NCBI GenBank assembly: GCA_035255045.1
Contig: DATFAA010000034.1
Span: 1-64,000, forward strand
DNA from: JAGTRP01 sp035255045
Lineage (GTDB): Bacteria > Pseudomonadota > Gammaproteobacteria > Burkholderiales > Rhodocyclaceae
Reading direction: 5' to 3'
DNA: 64,000 nucleotides
Shown here: piece by piece, positions 23,480 through 32,656 of the stretch
Numbering within the stretch: position 1 is the stretch's first letter
Layout: every line of letters begins with the position of its first letter
Position numbers and translations under genes: made by a program
The notes under the pieces: generated by a model
Databases searched by the model: none
What the model was told of the DNA's origin: nothing
Seen by the model: only the letters and a program-made list of their open reading frames with translations

Positions 23480-26218
23480 TCACTTCTCCTGCTTGGGCAG
23501 CAGGGCCACCGCCAGTCCCGTCAGCACGGGAATGAAGGCCGCCAGGGCGGCGAACTGGGCGGTCAGGTCGGCAAAGCCGAGGGCCTTGGTGAACACGCCC
23601 CGGCACATCACCAGGTAGTAGGAGGCGGGGAAGAACTGGCCGATCCAGTAGGCCGGCCCCTCCAGGGAGGTCACCGGCGTGGTCAGGCCCGAGAACTGCA
23701 CGGTGGGCAGCATGGTGAGCAGGGCGGTGCCGAAGAGGGCGGCGATCTGGGTGCGGGTGAAGGTGGACATGAGGAGCCCGAGGCCGGTGGTGGTCACCAC
23801 GTAGAGCAGGGTGCCGAGGCTGAGGGCGGCCAGGCTGCCCTTGACCGGCACCCCGAAGAGGAGGACGGCCTGGAGCACCAGGGCGAAGAAGCTGACCATG
23901 GCCAGGACCACGTAGGGCAGCTGCTTGCCGAGGAGGAATTCCAGGCGGCTGACCGGGGTCACGTAGAGGTTGGTGATGGAGCCCAGCTCCTTCTCCCGCA
24001 CCACCCCCAGGGCCATGAGGATGGCCGGCAGGAAGACCAGCAGCAGGGGGATCACCGCGGGCACCATGGCGTTGAGGCTGCGGAAGTCCTGGTTGTAGCG
24101 GTAGCGCAGGGCGATTTCCGTGGGCAGCCCCGGGGGCGCGGTGCCGGTGGCCTCGGTCACCAGGGTGGCGACGTACTGGCTGTGCATGCCCAGCAGGTAG
24201 CCCCGGGCGGTCTCCCCCCGGAAGGGTAGGGCGCCGTCCACCCAGGCGCCGATCTCGGGCCGCCGCCCCAGGCGCAGGTCGCGGCCGTAATTGGGCGGAA
24301 TCTCCAGGGCCAGGGTCAGCTCGCCGCTGGCCATGCGCTTCTCCAGCTCGGCTCCGTCCTGGATGGCCGGGCGCTGGATGAAGTAGCGGGAGCCGGCGAT
24401 GTTGCGGACGTAGTCCCGGGATTCGGGGGAGTGGTCGCGGTCGAGGACGGCGAAGCGCAGGTTCTCCACGTCCATGGAAATGCCGAAGCCGAGCACGGCC
24501 ATGAGCAGGACGGAGCCGGCCAGGGCGACGGTGAGGCGGATGGGGTCGCGCAGCAGCTCCAGGGTTTCCCGGTAGGCGATGCCCAGGAGCCGGGCCAGGC
24601 TGAAGACCGGTGGCGCCCGGTCGGCCGGCATCGTCGCAGGCCGGGCCGGAGGCGGGGCGGCAGCGGCGGCCTGGGGCGCTGCCGCCGCCTCCAGGTAGGC
24701 GATGAAGGCCTCCTCCAGGCTGGCCGCCCCCTTGGCCGCCTTGAGGGCGGCGGGGCGGTCGCTGGCCAGGACGCGGCCGGCGTGCATGAGGGAGATGCGG
24801 TCGCAGCGCTCGGCCTCGTTCATGAAATGGGTTGAGATGAAGATGGTCACCCCCTGCTCCCGGGACAATTCCACCAGCAGGGCCCAGAACTGGTCCCGGG
24901 CCACCGGATCGACCCCGGAAGTGGGTTCGTCGAGGATGAGGAGCTTGGGCTCGTGCACCACGGCCACCGCCAGGGAGAGGCGCTGGCGGATGCCCAGGGG
25001 CAGCTCGGCGGCGGCCACGTCGCTGTAGGGGCTGAGGCCGAAGCGCTCGCTCAGGGCGGCGATCCGGGGAGCGATGCGCTCCGCCGGCAGCTGGAAGAGG
25101 CGGGCATGGAGCACCAGGTTCTGAGCCACCGTCAGCTCACCGTAGAGGGAGAAGGACTGGGACATGTAGCCCACCTGCTTGCGGGTCTCCAGATTGCCGG
25201 CGTCCACCTCCCGGCCGAACAGGCGGGCCCGGCCTTCGCTGGGCGGCAGCAGGCCGGTGAGCATCTTCATGGTGGTGGTCTTGCCGCAGCCGTTGGAGCC
25301 GAGGAAGCCGAAGATTTCCCCGGCCTCGATGGCGAAGCTCACCCGGTCCACGGCCGTGAAGTCGCCGAAGCGCTGGGTCAGGCCATCGGCCTCGATGGCC
25401 CAGCCATGGCCGTCATCCGGGCGGGGCGGAATGGCCAGAGCCTGGTGGCCGCGGCGGCGCTCCTCGGGCAACAGGGCGATGAAGGCTTCCTCCAGGCTGG
25501 CGCTGCCGGCGCGGGCCTTGAGGTCGGCGGCGCTGCCGGTGCCGACCACCTGGCCGCCGTCCATGGCCACCAGCCAGTCGAAGGCCTCGGCTTCTTCCAT
25601 GTAGGCGGTCGCCACCAGGACGCTCATGCCCGGCCGGCGGGCCCGGATGGTACCGATCAGCTCCCAGAACTGGCGGCGGGAGAGGGGATCGACGCCGGTG
25701 GTGGGCTCGTCCAGGATCAGCAGGTCGGGGTCGTGGACCAGGGCGCAGCACAGGCCGAGCTTCTGCTTCATGCCGCCGGACAGCTTGGCGGCCGGCCGGT
25801 CGCGGAAGGGCGCCAGGCCGGTGGCGGCCAGCAGCTCGTCGATGCGGGCGGTCCGCTCGGCGCCCCCCTGGGCGAAGAGGCGGCCGAAGGAGTCGACATT
25901 TTCCGCCACTGACAGGGTGGGGTAGAGATTGCGCCCGAGGCCCTGGGGCATGTAGGCGATGCGGGGCTGGACCCGGGACCGGTAGCGCCGGTCCCCCAGG
26001 TCGCCGCCGAAGACCTCGACCCGGCCCTGCTGCAGCTTGCGGGCACCGGCCACCAGGGCCAGGAGGGAGGACTTGCCGACTCCGTCCGGGCCGATAAGGC
26101 CGACCATGACCCCGGCCGGCAGCTCCAGGGTGATGTCGGTAAGGGCGGCGACCCCGCCGTAGCCCAGGCTCACCCCGGTGAGGCGGGCGACGGGGGCGGG
26201 CGTCGGGGCGGCGGCCAT
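23480..26218 (-). CDS. rbbA: RbbA-type fused double ABC ATPase/permease
   Basis: The 912-residue protein carries two ABC ATPase domains followed by an ABC-2 membrane domain. The first has Walker A GPDGVGKS (43-50), signature LSGGMKQK and Walker B LLILDEPTTGVDPLSRRQ. The second has GSNGCGKTT, a degenerate signature ELPLGIRQRLSLA and LLILDEPTSGVDPVARDQ. The membrane part (about 545-912) resembles YhhJ. E. coli RbbA was reported as a ribosome-associated ATPase, but the operon with an HlyD adaptor and a second permease argues for export. Confidence 0.92.
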   Translation of the reverse strand: MAAAPTPAPVARLTGVSLGYGGVAALTDITLELPAGVMVGLIGPDGVGKSSLLALVAGARKLQQGRVEVFGGDLGDRRYRSRVQPRIAYMPQGLGRNLYPTLSVAENVDSFGRLFAQGGAERTARIDELLAATGLAPFRDRPAAKLSGGMKQKLGLCCALVHDPDLLILDEPTTGVDPLSRRQFWELIGTIRARRPGMSVLVATAYMEEAEAFDWLVAMDGGQVVGTGSAADLKARAGSASLEEAFIALLPEERRRGHQALAIPPRPDDGHGWAIEADGLTQRFGDFTAVDRVSFAIEAGEIFGFLGSNGCGKTTTMKMLTGLLPPSEGRARLFGREVDAGNLETRKQVGYMSQSFSLYGELTVAQNLVLHARLFQLPAERIAPRIAALSERFGLSPYSDVAAAELPLGIRQRLSLAVAVVHEPKLLILDEPTSGVDPVARDQFWALLVELSREQGVTIFISTHFMNEAERCDRISLMHAGRVLASDRPAALKAAKGAASLEEAFIAYLEAAAAPQAAAAAPPPARPATMPADRAPPVFSLARLLGIAYRETLELLRDPIRLTVALAGSVLLMAVLGFGISMDVENLRFAVLDRDHSPESRDYVRNIAGSRYFIQRPAIQDGAELEKRMASGELTLALEIPPNYGRDLRLGRRPEIGAWVDGALPFRGETARGYLLGMHSQYVATLVTEATGTAPPGLPTEIALRYRYNQDFRSLNAMVPAVIPLLLVFLPAILMALGVVREKELGSITNLYVTPVSRLEFLLGKQLPYVVLAMVSFFALVLQAVLLFGVPVKGSLAALSLGTLLYVVTTTGLGLLMSTFTRTQIAALFGTALLTMLPTVQFSGLTTPVTSLEGPAYWIGQFFPASYYLVMCRGVFTKALGFADLTAQFAALAAFIPVLTGLAVALLPKQEK

Positions 26219-26221
26219 GGC

Positions 26222-27202
26222 TTACCTGGGGATCAGGTTGGCCGGCCAGGTCCCGTCGGGGGCGGTGAGGACGTAGCCGACGCCGGGCATGCCGGGCTTG
26301 GCCAGGGTGGCGTGGGCGGCCAGCCAGTCGGGCGCCACCTGGAGCTTGACCCGGAACATGAGCTTTTCGCGCTCGTTGCGGGTCTCCACCTCCTTCGGGG
26401 TGAACTGGGAGCGGGGCGCCACGAACACCACCTTGGCCGGGATAGGCTGGTCAGGCAGCGCGTCGAGGAGGAGGCGGGCGCCGTCGCCGACCCGCACCTT
26501 TCCGGCCTCGCCGGCCGGCAGGTAGACGGACATGTAGACGTCGGCCAGGTCCAGCAGGGTGAGGACCTTGCCCCCCGCCGCCAGGACCTCGCCGGGCTCG
26601 GCCAGGCGGTAGAGGACGCGGCCGGCAATGGGGGACTGGAGGCGGGTGTCGTCGAGGGTCGCCCGGATGCTGTCGACCCGGGCCTGGCTCGCCGCCAGGG
26701 CGGCCTCGGCCGCCGCTACCCGGCTGCGGGCCTGGTCGAGGCCGGCGGCGGCGCCTTCCATGGCGGTCTGGTCGCGGTCCAGCCGGTCGCGGGTGACGAA
26801 GCCCCGGTCCACCAGCTCCCGGGAGCGCTGCAGGGCCTTGCGGGCCAGGGCCAGGTCGGTGCCGGACTGGGCGACGCCTGCCCGGTTCTCATCCAGGCCC
26901 CGACGGGCCTGCACCACCTGGGCCTCGGCGGCGCGCAGCTGGGCCCTGAGGTCGTCGGCGTCGAGCTCGGCCAGCACCTGGCCGCGGCCGACGTCGTCCC
27001 CCTCCTGCGCTGCCACGGCAAGGAGCCGGCCCGGCACCTTGGTCGCCACATCCACTTCGGTGGCTTCCAGGCGGCCGTTGCCCCAGGCGATGTCCGGCGG
27101 CAGGGCGGGCCGGGAATGGTAGCGGACGAGGAGGAAGGCGGCCCCTCCCAGGAGGAGCAGCGCCGCGAGGGCAAGGAGAAGACGGAGGTTGCGGGATGGC
27201 AT
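26222..27202 (-). CDS. yhiI: HlyD family adaptor, YhiI-like
   Basis: The 326-residue protein has one N-terminal signal anchor (LLLALAALLLLGGAAFLLV). It then has a barrel-sandwich half with VATKVPGRLLAVAAQEGDDV, an alpha-helical hairpin (about 80-190), and the second lipoyl half LQSPIAGRVLYRLAEPGEVL. It is the periplasmic adaptor for the RbbA/YhhJ exporter and is the first gene of the operon, three bases ahead of rbbA. No outer-membrane channel is encoded in this operon; the NodT-type channel further upstream could serve. Confidence 0.9.
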   Translation of the reverse strand: MPSRNLRLLLALAALLLLGGAAFLLVRYHSRPALPPDIAWGNGRLEATEVDVATKVPGRLLAVAAQEGDDVGRGQVLAELDADDLRAQLRAAEAQVVQARRGLDENRAGVAQSGTDLALARKALQRSRELVDRGFVTRDRLDRDQTAMEGAAAGLDQARSRVAAAEAALAASQARVDSIRATLDDTRLQSPIAGRVLYRLAEPGEVLAAGGKVLTLLDLADVYMSVYLPAGEAGKVRVGDGARLLLDALPDQPIPAKVVFVAPRSQFTPKEVETRNEREKLMFRVKLQVAPDWLAAHATLAKPGMPGVGYVLTAPDGTWPANLIPR

Positions 27203-27287
27203 TTTTGTTGGACTCCCGGAGCCCGGGCCCGGAGGCCGGCGGGCGGCAAAACCATTATAGGAGCATTGCCCCTATTCGGACGACATT

Positions 27288-27313
27288 GCCCCGCCCGTAC
27301 GTACTGGCGGGGC
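27288..27313 (-). terminator. Hairpin after the RND/alpha-beta hydrolase operon
   Basis: GCCCCGCC ... GGCGGGGC around a 10-base loop lies 12 bases past the hydrolase stop codon on the minus strand. No U-tract follows, so termination strength is uncertain. Confidence 0.5.
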
Positions 27314-27324
27314 GGCTTGTTTCC

Positions 27325-28137
27325 TCAGGCGGCCTCGACGACGGCCTTGGCGTCGATCCAGCGGAGGATGTGGTCGGCGGCCTCCTTCCAGTGGTGGTCG
27401 ATGAGGAACATGTGCCCGGCGCCGGGGACCCGGTAGATATCGGCCTGCCAGGGCAGGGCGGTGAAGAAGAGCATGGAGGCCGGGAAGACGGCATCCTCGG
27501 CGCCCCCGACCACCAGGGCCGGCAGCCGGCGGCGACGGCGCGGCGGGCGGGCATGGAGGAGGGCCATCTCGGCCACCGCCCGGTCCGACTCGGGCCCGAC
27601 CATGGGCAGGAAGCGCAGGATCTCGCTGCCCGTCGCGCCGGGTGAAAAATAGATCCTGGCCATGAGGTCGGTGACTTCCTCCGACACCTTGCCCTGCACC
27701 GCCTGTTCGAGGCTCTGGAAGAAGCTCGGGTGGCGCAGCGCCAGCTGCATGGCGCTCCCTGCCGTGCCGGTGGCGGGGACAGGGGCCAGGAAGACGGCCG
27801 CCTGGGCCTCGCCCCGCTCCAGGTAGCGCTGGAGCACCAGGGAGCCCATGGAGTGGCCGACGACGATGGCCGGCCGGCCGATTAGGGCCATGGCATGGGC
27901 GACATCGTCGGCATAGTCGTCGATGCCGAACTCGTGGAGGCGCTCCCGGCCCTCGCTGGCGCCGTGTCCCGACAGGTCCAGGGCGAAGCAGTCGTAGCCC
28001 TGGGCCAGGAAAAAGGGCACGAAGGCATACTCCCAGCAGGTGGAATCGACGTAGGCGCCATGGACGAAGAGGATGGCGCCCCGGCTCATCCCGGTGGCGG
28101 ACGGGTAGCTGTGAATCCGGAGGCGCCGGGGGCTCAT
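27325..28137 (-). CDS. Alpha/beta hydrolase
   Basis: The 270-residue protein is a serine hydrolase of the alpha/beta fold. It has the oxyanion region FVHGAYVDSTCWE, the nucleophile elbow VGHSMGSLV, an acid in VVGGAEDAVFP and the catalytic His in GAGHMFLIDHHW. It resembles lysophospholipase/monoglyceride-lipase-like enzymes; substrate unknown. It overlaps the end of the outer-membrane channel gene by ATGA and so belongs to the acrAB-like efflux operon, an unusual passenger that might act on exported or membrane-active compounds. Confidence 0.88.
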   Translation of the reverse strand: MSPRRLRIHSYPSATGMSRGAILFVHGAYVDSTCWEYAFVPFFLAQGYDCFALDLSGHGASEGRERLHEFGIDDYADDVAHAMALIGRPAIVVGHSMGSLVLQRYLERGEAQAAVFLAPVPATGTAGSAMQLALRHPSFFQSLEQAVQGKVSEEVTDLMARIYFSPGATGSEILRFLPMVGPESDRAVAEMALLHARPPRRRRRLPALVVGGAEDAVFPASMLFFTALPWQADIYRVPGAGHMFLIDHHWKEAADHILRWIDAKAVVEAA

Positions 28138-29522
28138 TTCCAGCCGCCTCCCAGGGCCTTGAAGAGGCCGACGGCGGAGGCCAGGCGGTCCTGACGGACG
28201 GCGATGGCGGCCTGCTCGGCGTCGTTGAGGGTGCGCTGGGCGTCCAGCACTTCCAGGTAGCCGACGTAGCCGGCCTCGTAGCGGATGCGGGAGAGTTCGA
28301 GACCCTTGCGCGCCCGGTCCACCCGGGTGGCCTGGGCGGCTTCCGCCTCGCCGTTCTCCCGCAGGCTGACCAGGGCGTCCCGGACTTCCTTGTAGGCCAC
28401 CTGCAGGGCGTTCTGCCAGGTCACCAGGGATTGCTGGTTGAGGGCCTTGGCCTGGTCCACCCGGGCGGCGGTGCGGCCGAAGTCGAGGACGGGCATGAGC
28501 AGGCCGAGGCCGAGGGCCCAGGTGCTGGAGCCGGCGCTGAACAGGTCGGCCAGGGTCCTGCTCTCGCTGCCCAGGCTGCCGGTGAGGGTGAAGCGGGGGT
28601 AGTAGCCGGCCTTGGCGATGCCAATCTGGGCATTGGCGGCGATCAGCTCGGCCTCGGCCTGGCGCACGTCCGGCCGCGCCTCGATGAGGTCGGAGGGCAG
28701 CCCGGCCGGCGGCAGGGGCGGCAGGGGCAGCTGGGCGAGGTCGCCGGCCGGAACCTTGAGGTCCGGGTTGCCGGTGAGCAGGGCCAGCTGGTGCTCGGCC
28801 AGGGCGCGCAGGCGGCGCAGGTCGGAGAGCTGGGCCTGGGCGGCGGCCAGGGCGCCCTCGGCCTGGTAGGAGTCGAGGGAAGAGGTCAGCCCGGCGTCGG
28901 TGCGGGTGCGCACCAGTTTGAGGCTCTCCTCCCGGGTCCGCAGGGTCTCGGCATTCACCGCCAGCATGGCGTCGTAGGCCCGCAGGGACAGGTAGCCGCT
29001 GGCCACCAGGCCGGCGACGCTGAGCCGGATGGCGTCCCGGGAATACTCGCTGGCCAGCAGGGTCGCCTGGCTGGCTTCGGTGCCGCGCCGCACCCGGCCC
29101 CAGACGTCCGCTTCGTAGGAAGTGGTGAGGGCGGCGCTGCGGGAGCGGCGGATGGTGGGCAGCCCGGGGAAGAAGGAAGCGCTCTTGGTGCTGGCCTTGG
29201 AATTGGTGGCGCCGGCGCTGGCGTCGATTTCCGGGAAGAAGGCGGCGCCGGCCTCCCGGGCGGCGGCCTCGGCCTGGTCCACCCGGGCGATGGCCTGGCG
29301 CAGGTCGGCGTTGTTCTTCAGGGCCTGGTCCACCAGGCCGTCGAGGGTGGCGTCCTGGAACAGGGTCCACCAGCGGGCATTCACCGCCGCCGCCGGCTGG
29401 CCGGCGGGCTGGGCTTCACCGTAGGCGGCCGGCAGGGGCGAGGCGGGGCGCACGTAGTCGGGGCCGACGGCGCAGCCGGCCAGGGCCAGGGCGGCGAGGA
29501 TGGGGGTCAGACGGAACATCAT
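28134..29522 (-). CDS. NodT-family outer-membrane efflux channel lipoprotein
   Basis: The 462-residue protein has a lipobox LALAGC followed by AVGPDYVRP, the standard start of NodT/OprM channels. Two TolC-type repeats follow with coiled-coil helices, LIEARPDVRQAEAELIAANAQIG and PVLDFGRTAARVDQAKA. It forms the trimeric exit duct of the tripartite pump. Its start overlaps the RND permease stop (ATGA), placing it third in the operon. Confidence 0.93.
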   Translation of the reverse strand: MMFRLTPILAALALAGCAVGPDYVRPASPLPAAYGEAQPAGQPAAAVNARWWTLFQDATLDGLVDQALKNNADLRQAIARVDQAEAAAREAGAAFFPEIDASAGATNSKASTKSASFFPGLPTIRRSRSAALTTSYEADVWGRVRRGTEASQATLLASEYSRDAIRLSVAGLVASGYLSLRAYDAMLAVNAETLRTREESLKLVRTRTDAGLTSSLDSYQAEGALAAAQAQLSDLRRLRALAEHQLALLTGNPDLKVPAGDLAQLPLPPLPPAGLPSDLIEARPDVRQAEAELIAANAQIGIAKAGYYPRFTLTGSLGSESRTLADLFSAGSSTWALGLGLLMPVLDFGRTAARVDQAKALNQQSLVTWQNALQVAYKEVRDALVSLRENGEAEAAQATRVDRARKGLELSRIRYEAGYVGYLEVLDAQRTLNDAEQAAIAVRQDRLASAVGLFKALGGGWK

Positions 29523-32500
29523 TCTTTGTCCTCCTCGGCGTCGTAGTCGACGCGGGATGGGTCGATCTGCTTGCCCCGCTCCAGCCACTTGAAGAACAGG
29601 GGCACGAACAGGGTGGCGATGAAGGTGGCGGCCAGCATGCCGCCAAAGACGCCGGTGCCCATGGACTGGCGGGCGGCGGCACCGGCGCCGGTGGCCTTGA
29701 CCAGGGGGAAGACCCCGAGGACGAAGGCCAGGGAGGTCATGACGATGGGCCGCAGGCGCAGGCGCGCCGCTTCGATGGCGGCATCGGCCACCTTCATCCC
29801 TTCCGAGTACTTCTGGGCGGCGAACTCGACGATCAGGATGGCGTTCTTGGAGGCCAGGCCGATCAGCACCACCAGGCCGATCTGGAAGTAGATGTCGTTG
29901 GGCATGCCCCGCAGCCAGATGGCGGTCAGGGCCCCCATCAGGGCGAAGGGCACGGCCATGACCACGGCGACGGGCAGGGACCACTTCTCGTACTGGGCAG
30001 CCAGGATCAGGAAGACCATGACGATGGCGAAGCCGAAGGCCTGCAGGGAGGAGCCGGAGGTGCGCTTCTCCTGGAAGGCCTGGCCGGTCCACGAGATGCT
30101 GTAGCCGGTGGGCAGCGTCTCGGCGGCTACCTGCTCGACGATCTTGATGGCGTCGCCGGAGCTGATGCCGGGGCGGCTGTCACCCATGACCTTGGCGGCG
30201 ATGAAGCCGTTGAAGCGCTCCACCTGCTCCGGGCCGACAATGTCGCGGACCCGGCTGATAGCGGAGAGGGGGATCATGGCGTCGGTGGTGGCGCTCTTCA
30301 CATAGACCTTGCCGATATCCTGGGGCTTCATGCGGTAGTTGGCCTCGGCCTGGAGCTGGACCCGGTACACCCGTCCCGACTTGTTGAAGTCATTGACGTA
30401 GAGGGCGCCCATGGTGCTCTGCAGGGTCGAGTAGATGTCGGCGATGGGAATGCCCAGGGCCAGGGCCTTCTGCTCGTCCACCTCGACGAAGAGCTGGGGC
30501 ACGGTGGGCCGGAAGAAGGTCGAGATGCGGGTGAACTCCGGATGCTTCTTCAAGGCCTCCATGAAGGTCTGGGTGACCTCGTTGAGCTTGCGGGCATCGC
30601 CGTCCACGCGGTTCTGGACATAGACCTCGAAGCCGCCGGCGCTGCCCAGGCCCATGATGGGGGGCGGGTTGAAAACCAGGCCCATGCCGTCGGGCTGCAT
30701 CATGCCGATGCCCATGAACTTGCCCACCAGGTCCTGGGCCTTGCTCGGGCGCTCGCTCCAGTCCTTCAAGGGAATGAACATGGTGCCGGCATTGGGCTTG
30801 TTGCCGCCGCCGATGAGGTCGAAGCCGGAAACGATGAAGGTGTGCATCACCGATTGGTCCTGGGCGATCATCTGGCGCATGCCTTCGCCGGTCTTCTCGG
30901 TGCGCTTCAGGGTGGCGCCGTCGGGCAGCATGAGGGCCGAGATGAGGTAGCCCTGGTCCTCCGCCGGCACGAAGGCGCCGGGGATGAAGCGGAAAAAGGC
31001 GGCGGTGGCGCCCACCACCAGCAGGAAGACGAGGCCGCCGACGATGCCGTGCTTCATGGTGAAGCCGACGGTGCGGGTGTAGTTGTGGGTCAGGCGCTCG
31101 AAGGTGCGGTTGAAGGGCGCGAACCACTTGTTCTCGGTGTGCTGGGCCTTGAGCAGGATGGCGCAGAGGGCCGGGGTGAGGGTCAGGGCCACCACGCCGG
31201 AGAGGACCACGGCCACCGCCACGGTGACGGCGAACTGCTTGTAGAGCTGGCCGGCGATGCCCCCCAGGAAGGCGACCGGGATGAACACCGCGCACAGCAC
31301 CAGGACGATGGCCACCAGGGCGCTCTGCACCTGGTGCATGGCCTTGATGGCGGCCTGCTTGGGCGGCAGCTTCTCCTCGGCCATCAGGCGCTCGACGTTC
31401 TCCAGCACGACGATGGCGTCGTCCACCACGATGCCGATGGCCAGCACCATGGCGAACAGGGTCAGGGTGTTGATGGAGAAGCCGAACAACCAGAGGCCGG
31501 CGAAGGTGCCGATCAGGGAGATGGGCACGGCCACCATGGGGATCAGGGTCGCCCGCCAGCTCTGGAGGAAGACGAAGACCACCGCCAGCACCAGGATCAT
31601 GGCCTCGATCAGGGTGTGCATGACCTCGTGGATGGAGGCCGACACGAAGCGGGTGGTGTCGAAGGGGATGACGTAGTCCATGCCCTCGGGGAACTTGGCC
31701 TTGAGCTCGGCGATCTTGGTGCGCACGGCGTCGGCCACTTCCAGGGCGTTGGCGCCGGTCTGCAGGAAGACGCCCATGGCGATGGTGGGCTGGCCGTCCA
31801 GGGTGACCCGCTGGTCGTAGCTGTAGGCCCCCAGCTCGATGCGGGCGATGTCCTTCAGGCGCAGCAGGCCGCCGGGGCCGCTGGCGCGGATGACGATGTT
31901 GCCGAACTCCGCCTCGGTGAGCAGACGGCCCTTGGCAGTCACCGTGTAGACCAGCATCTGGTCGTTGGGGGCCGGCTCCTGGCCGATCTTGCCGGCGGCG
32001 TTCTGGGCGTTCTGGGCGTTGATGGCGTTGGCCACCTCGGCCGTGGTGAGGCGCAGCTGGGCCATGCGGTCGGGCCGCAGCCAGATGCGCATGGAGTAGT
32101 CCTGGGCGCCGAAGATGGTGACGTCGCCGACGCCCTTGACCCGCTTCAGCTCATCCACGATGTTGAGGCTGGCGTAGTTGGACAGGAAGAGGGTGTTGTA
32201 GCGGCCCTGTTCCGACTTCAGCGCCACCACCTGCAGGATGTCGTTGGAGCGTTTCTGCACGATCACGCCGTTGCGCCGCACGGTTTCCGGCAGGCGCGGC
32301 TCGGCGGCCTTGACCCGGTTGTTCACGTTCACCGCCGCCATGTCCACGTTGGAGCCCACCTCGAAGGTGGCGGTGATGGTGACCGTGCCGTTGGCGGTGG
32401 CCGACGAGGTGAAGTAGAGCATGTTCTCCACCCCGTTCAGCTGCTCCTCGATGGGGGCGGCGACGGTCTTGGCCAGGGTCTCGGCGGAGGCGCCGGGGTA

Positions 32501-32644
32501 GGTGGCGGTGATCAGCACCGTCGGCGGCGCGATCTGGGGATACTGGGCCACCGGCAGCACCTGGGCGGCGACTAGCCCGGCGATGACGATGATGATGGAG
32601 ATGACCGACGCGAAAATGGGCCGGTTGATGAAGAATCTCGACAT
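29519..32644 (-). CDS. HAE1-type RND efflux permease (AcrB/MexB-like)
   Basis: The 1041-residue permease begins MSRFFINRPIFASVISIIIV. It carries the TM4 Asp pair in GIVVDDAIVVLENVERLM and HAE1 landmarks in the porter domain (QYPQIAPPTV, SNDILQVVALKSE). It should export hydrophobic drugs, solvents or bile-like compounds by proton antiport. It lies between the adaptor (12-base gap) and the outer-membrane channel (overlap), under a divergent TetR regulator. Confidence 0.95.
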   Translation of the reverse strand: MSRFFINRPIFASVISIIIVIAGLVAAQVLPVAQYPQIAPPTVLITATYPGASAETLAKTVAAPIEEQLNGVENMLYFTSSATANGTVTITATFEVGSNVDMAAVNVNNRVKAAEPRLPETVRRNGVIVQKRSNDILQVVALKSEQGRYNTLFLSNYASLNIVDELKRVKGVGDVTIFGAQDYSMRIWLRPDRMAQLRLTTAEVANAINAQNAQNAAGKIGQEPAPNDQMLVYTVTAKGRLLTEAEFGNIVIRASGPGGLLRLKDIARIELGAYSYDQRVTLDGQPTIAMGVFLQTGANALEVADAVRTKIAELKAKFPEGMDYVIPFDTTRFVSASIHEVMHTLIEAMILVLAVVFVFLQSWRATLIPMVAVPISLIGTFAGLWLFGFSINTLTLFAMVLAIGIVVDDAIVVLENVERLMAEEKLPPKQAAIKAMHQVQSALVAIVLVLCAVFIPVAFLGGIAGQLYKQFAVTVAVAVVLSGVVALTLTPALCAILLKAQHTENKWFAPFNRTFERLTHNYTRTVGFTMKHGIVGGLVFLLVVGATAAFFRFIPGAFVPAEDQGYLISALMLPDGATLKRTEKTGEGMRQMIAQDQSVMHTFIVSGFDLIGGGNKPNAGTMFIPLKDWSERPSKAQDLVGKFMGIGMMQPDGMGLVFNPPPIMGLGSAGGFEVYVQNRVDGDARKLNEVTQTFMEALKKHPEFTRISTFFRPTVPQLFVEVDEQKALALGIPIADIYSTLQSTMGALYVNDFNKSGRVYRVQLQAEANYRMKPQDIGKVYVKSATTDAMIPLSAISRVRDIVGPEQVERFNGFIAAKVMGDSRPGISSGDAIKIVEQVAAETLPTGYSISWTGQAFQEKRTSGSSLQAFGFAIVMVFLILAAQYEKWSLPVAVVMAVPFALMGALTAIWLRGMPNDIYFQIGLVVLIGLASKNAILIVEFAAQKYSEGMKVADAAIEAARLRLRPIVMTSLAFVLGVFPLVKATGAGAAARQSMGTGVFGGMLAATFIATLFVPLFFKWLERGKQIDPSRVDYDAEEDKE

Positions 32645-32656
32645 TTATTCCGCTCC

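Noticed and set aside
30542..32575. 677-codon plus-strand frame inside the AcrB-like permease
   Set aside because: Antisense shadow; composition is typical of reversed RND genes.
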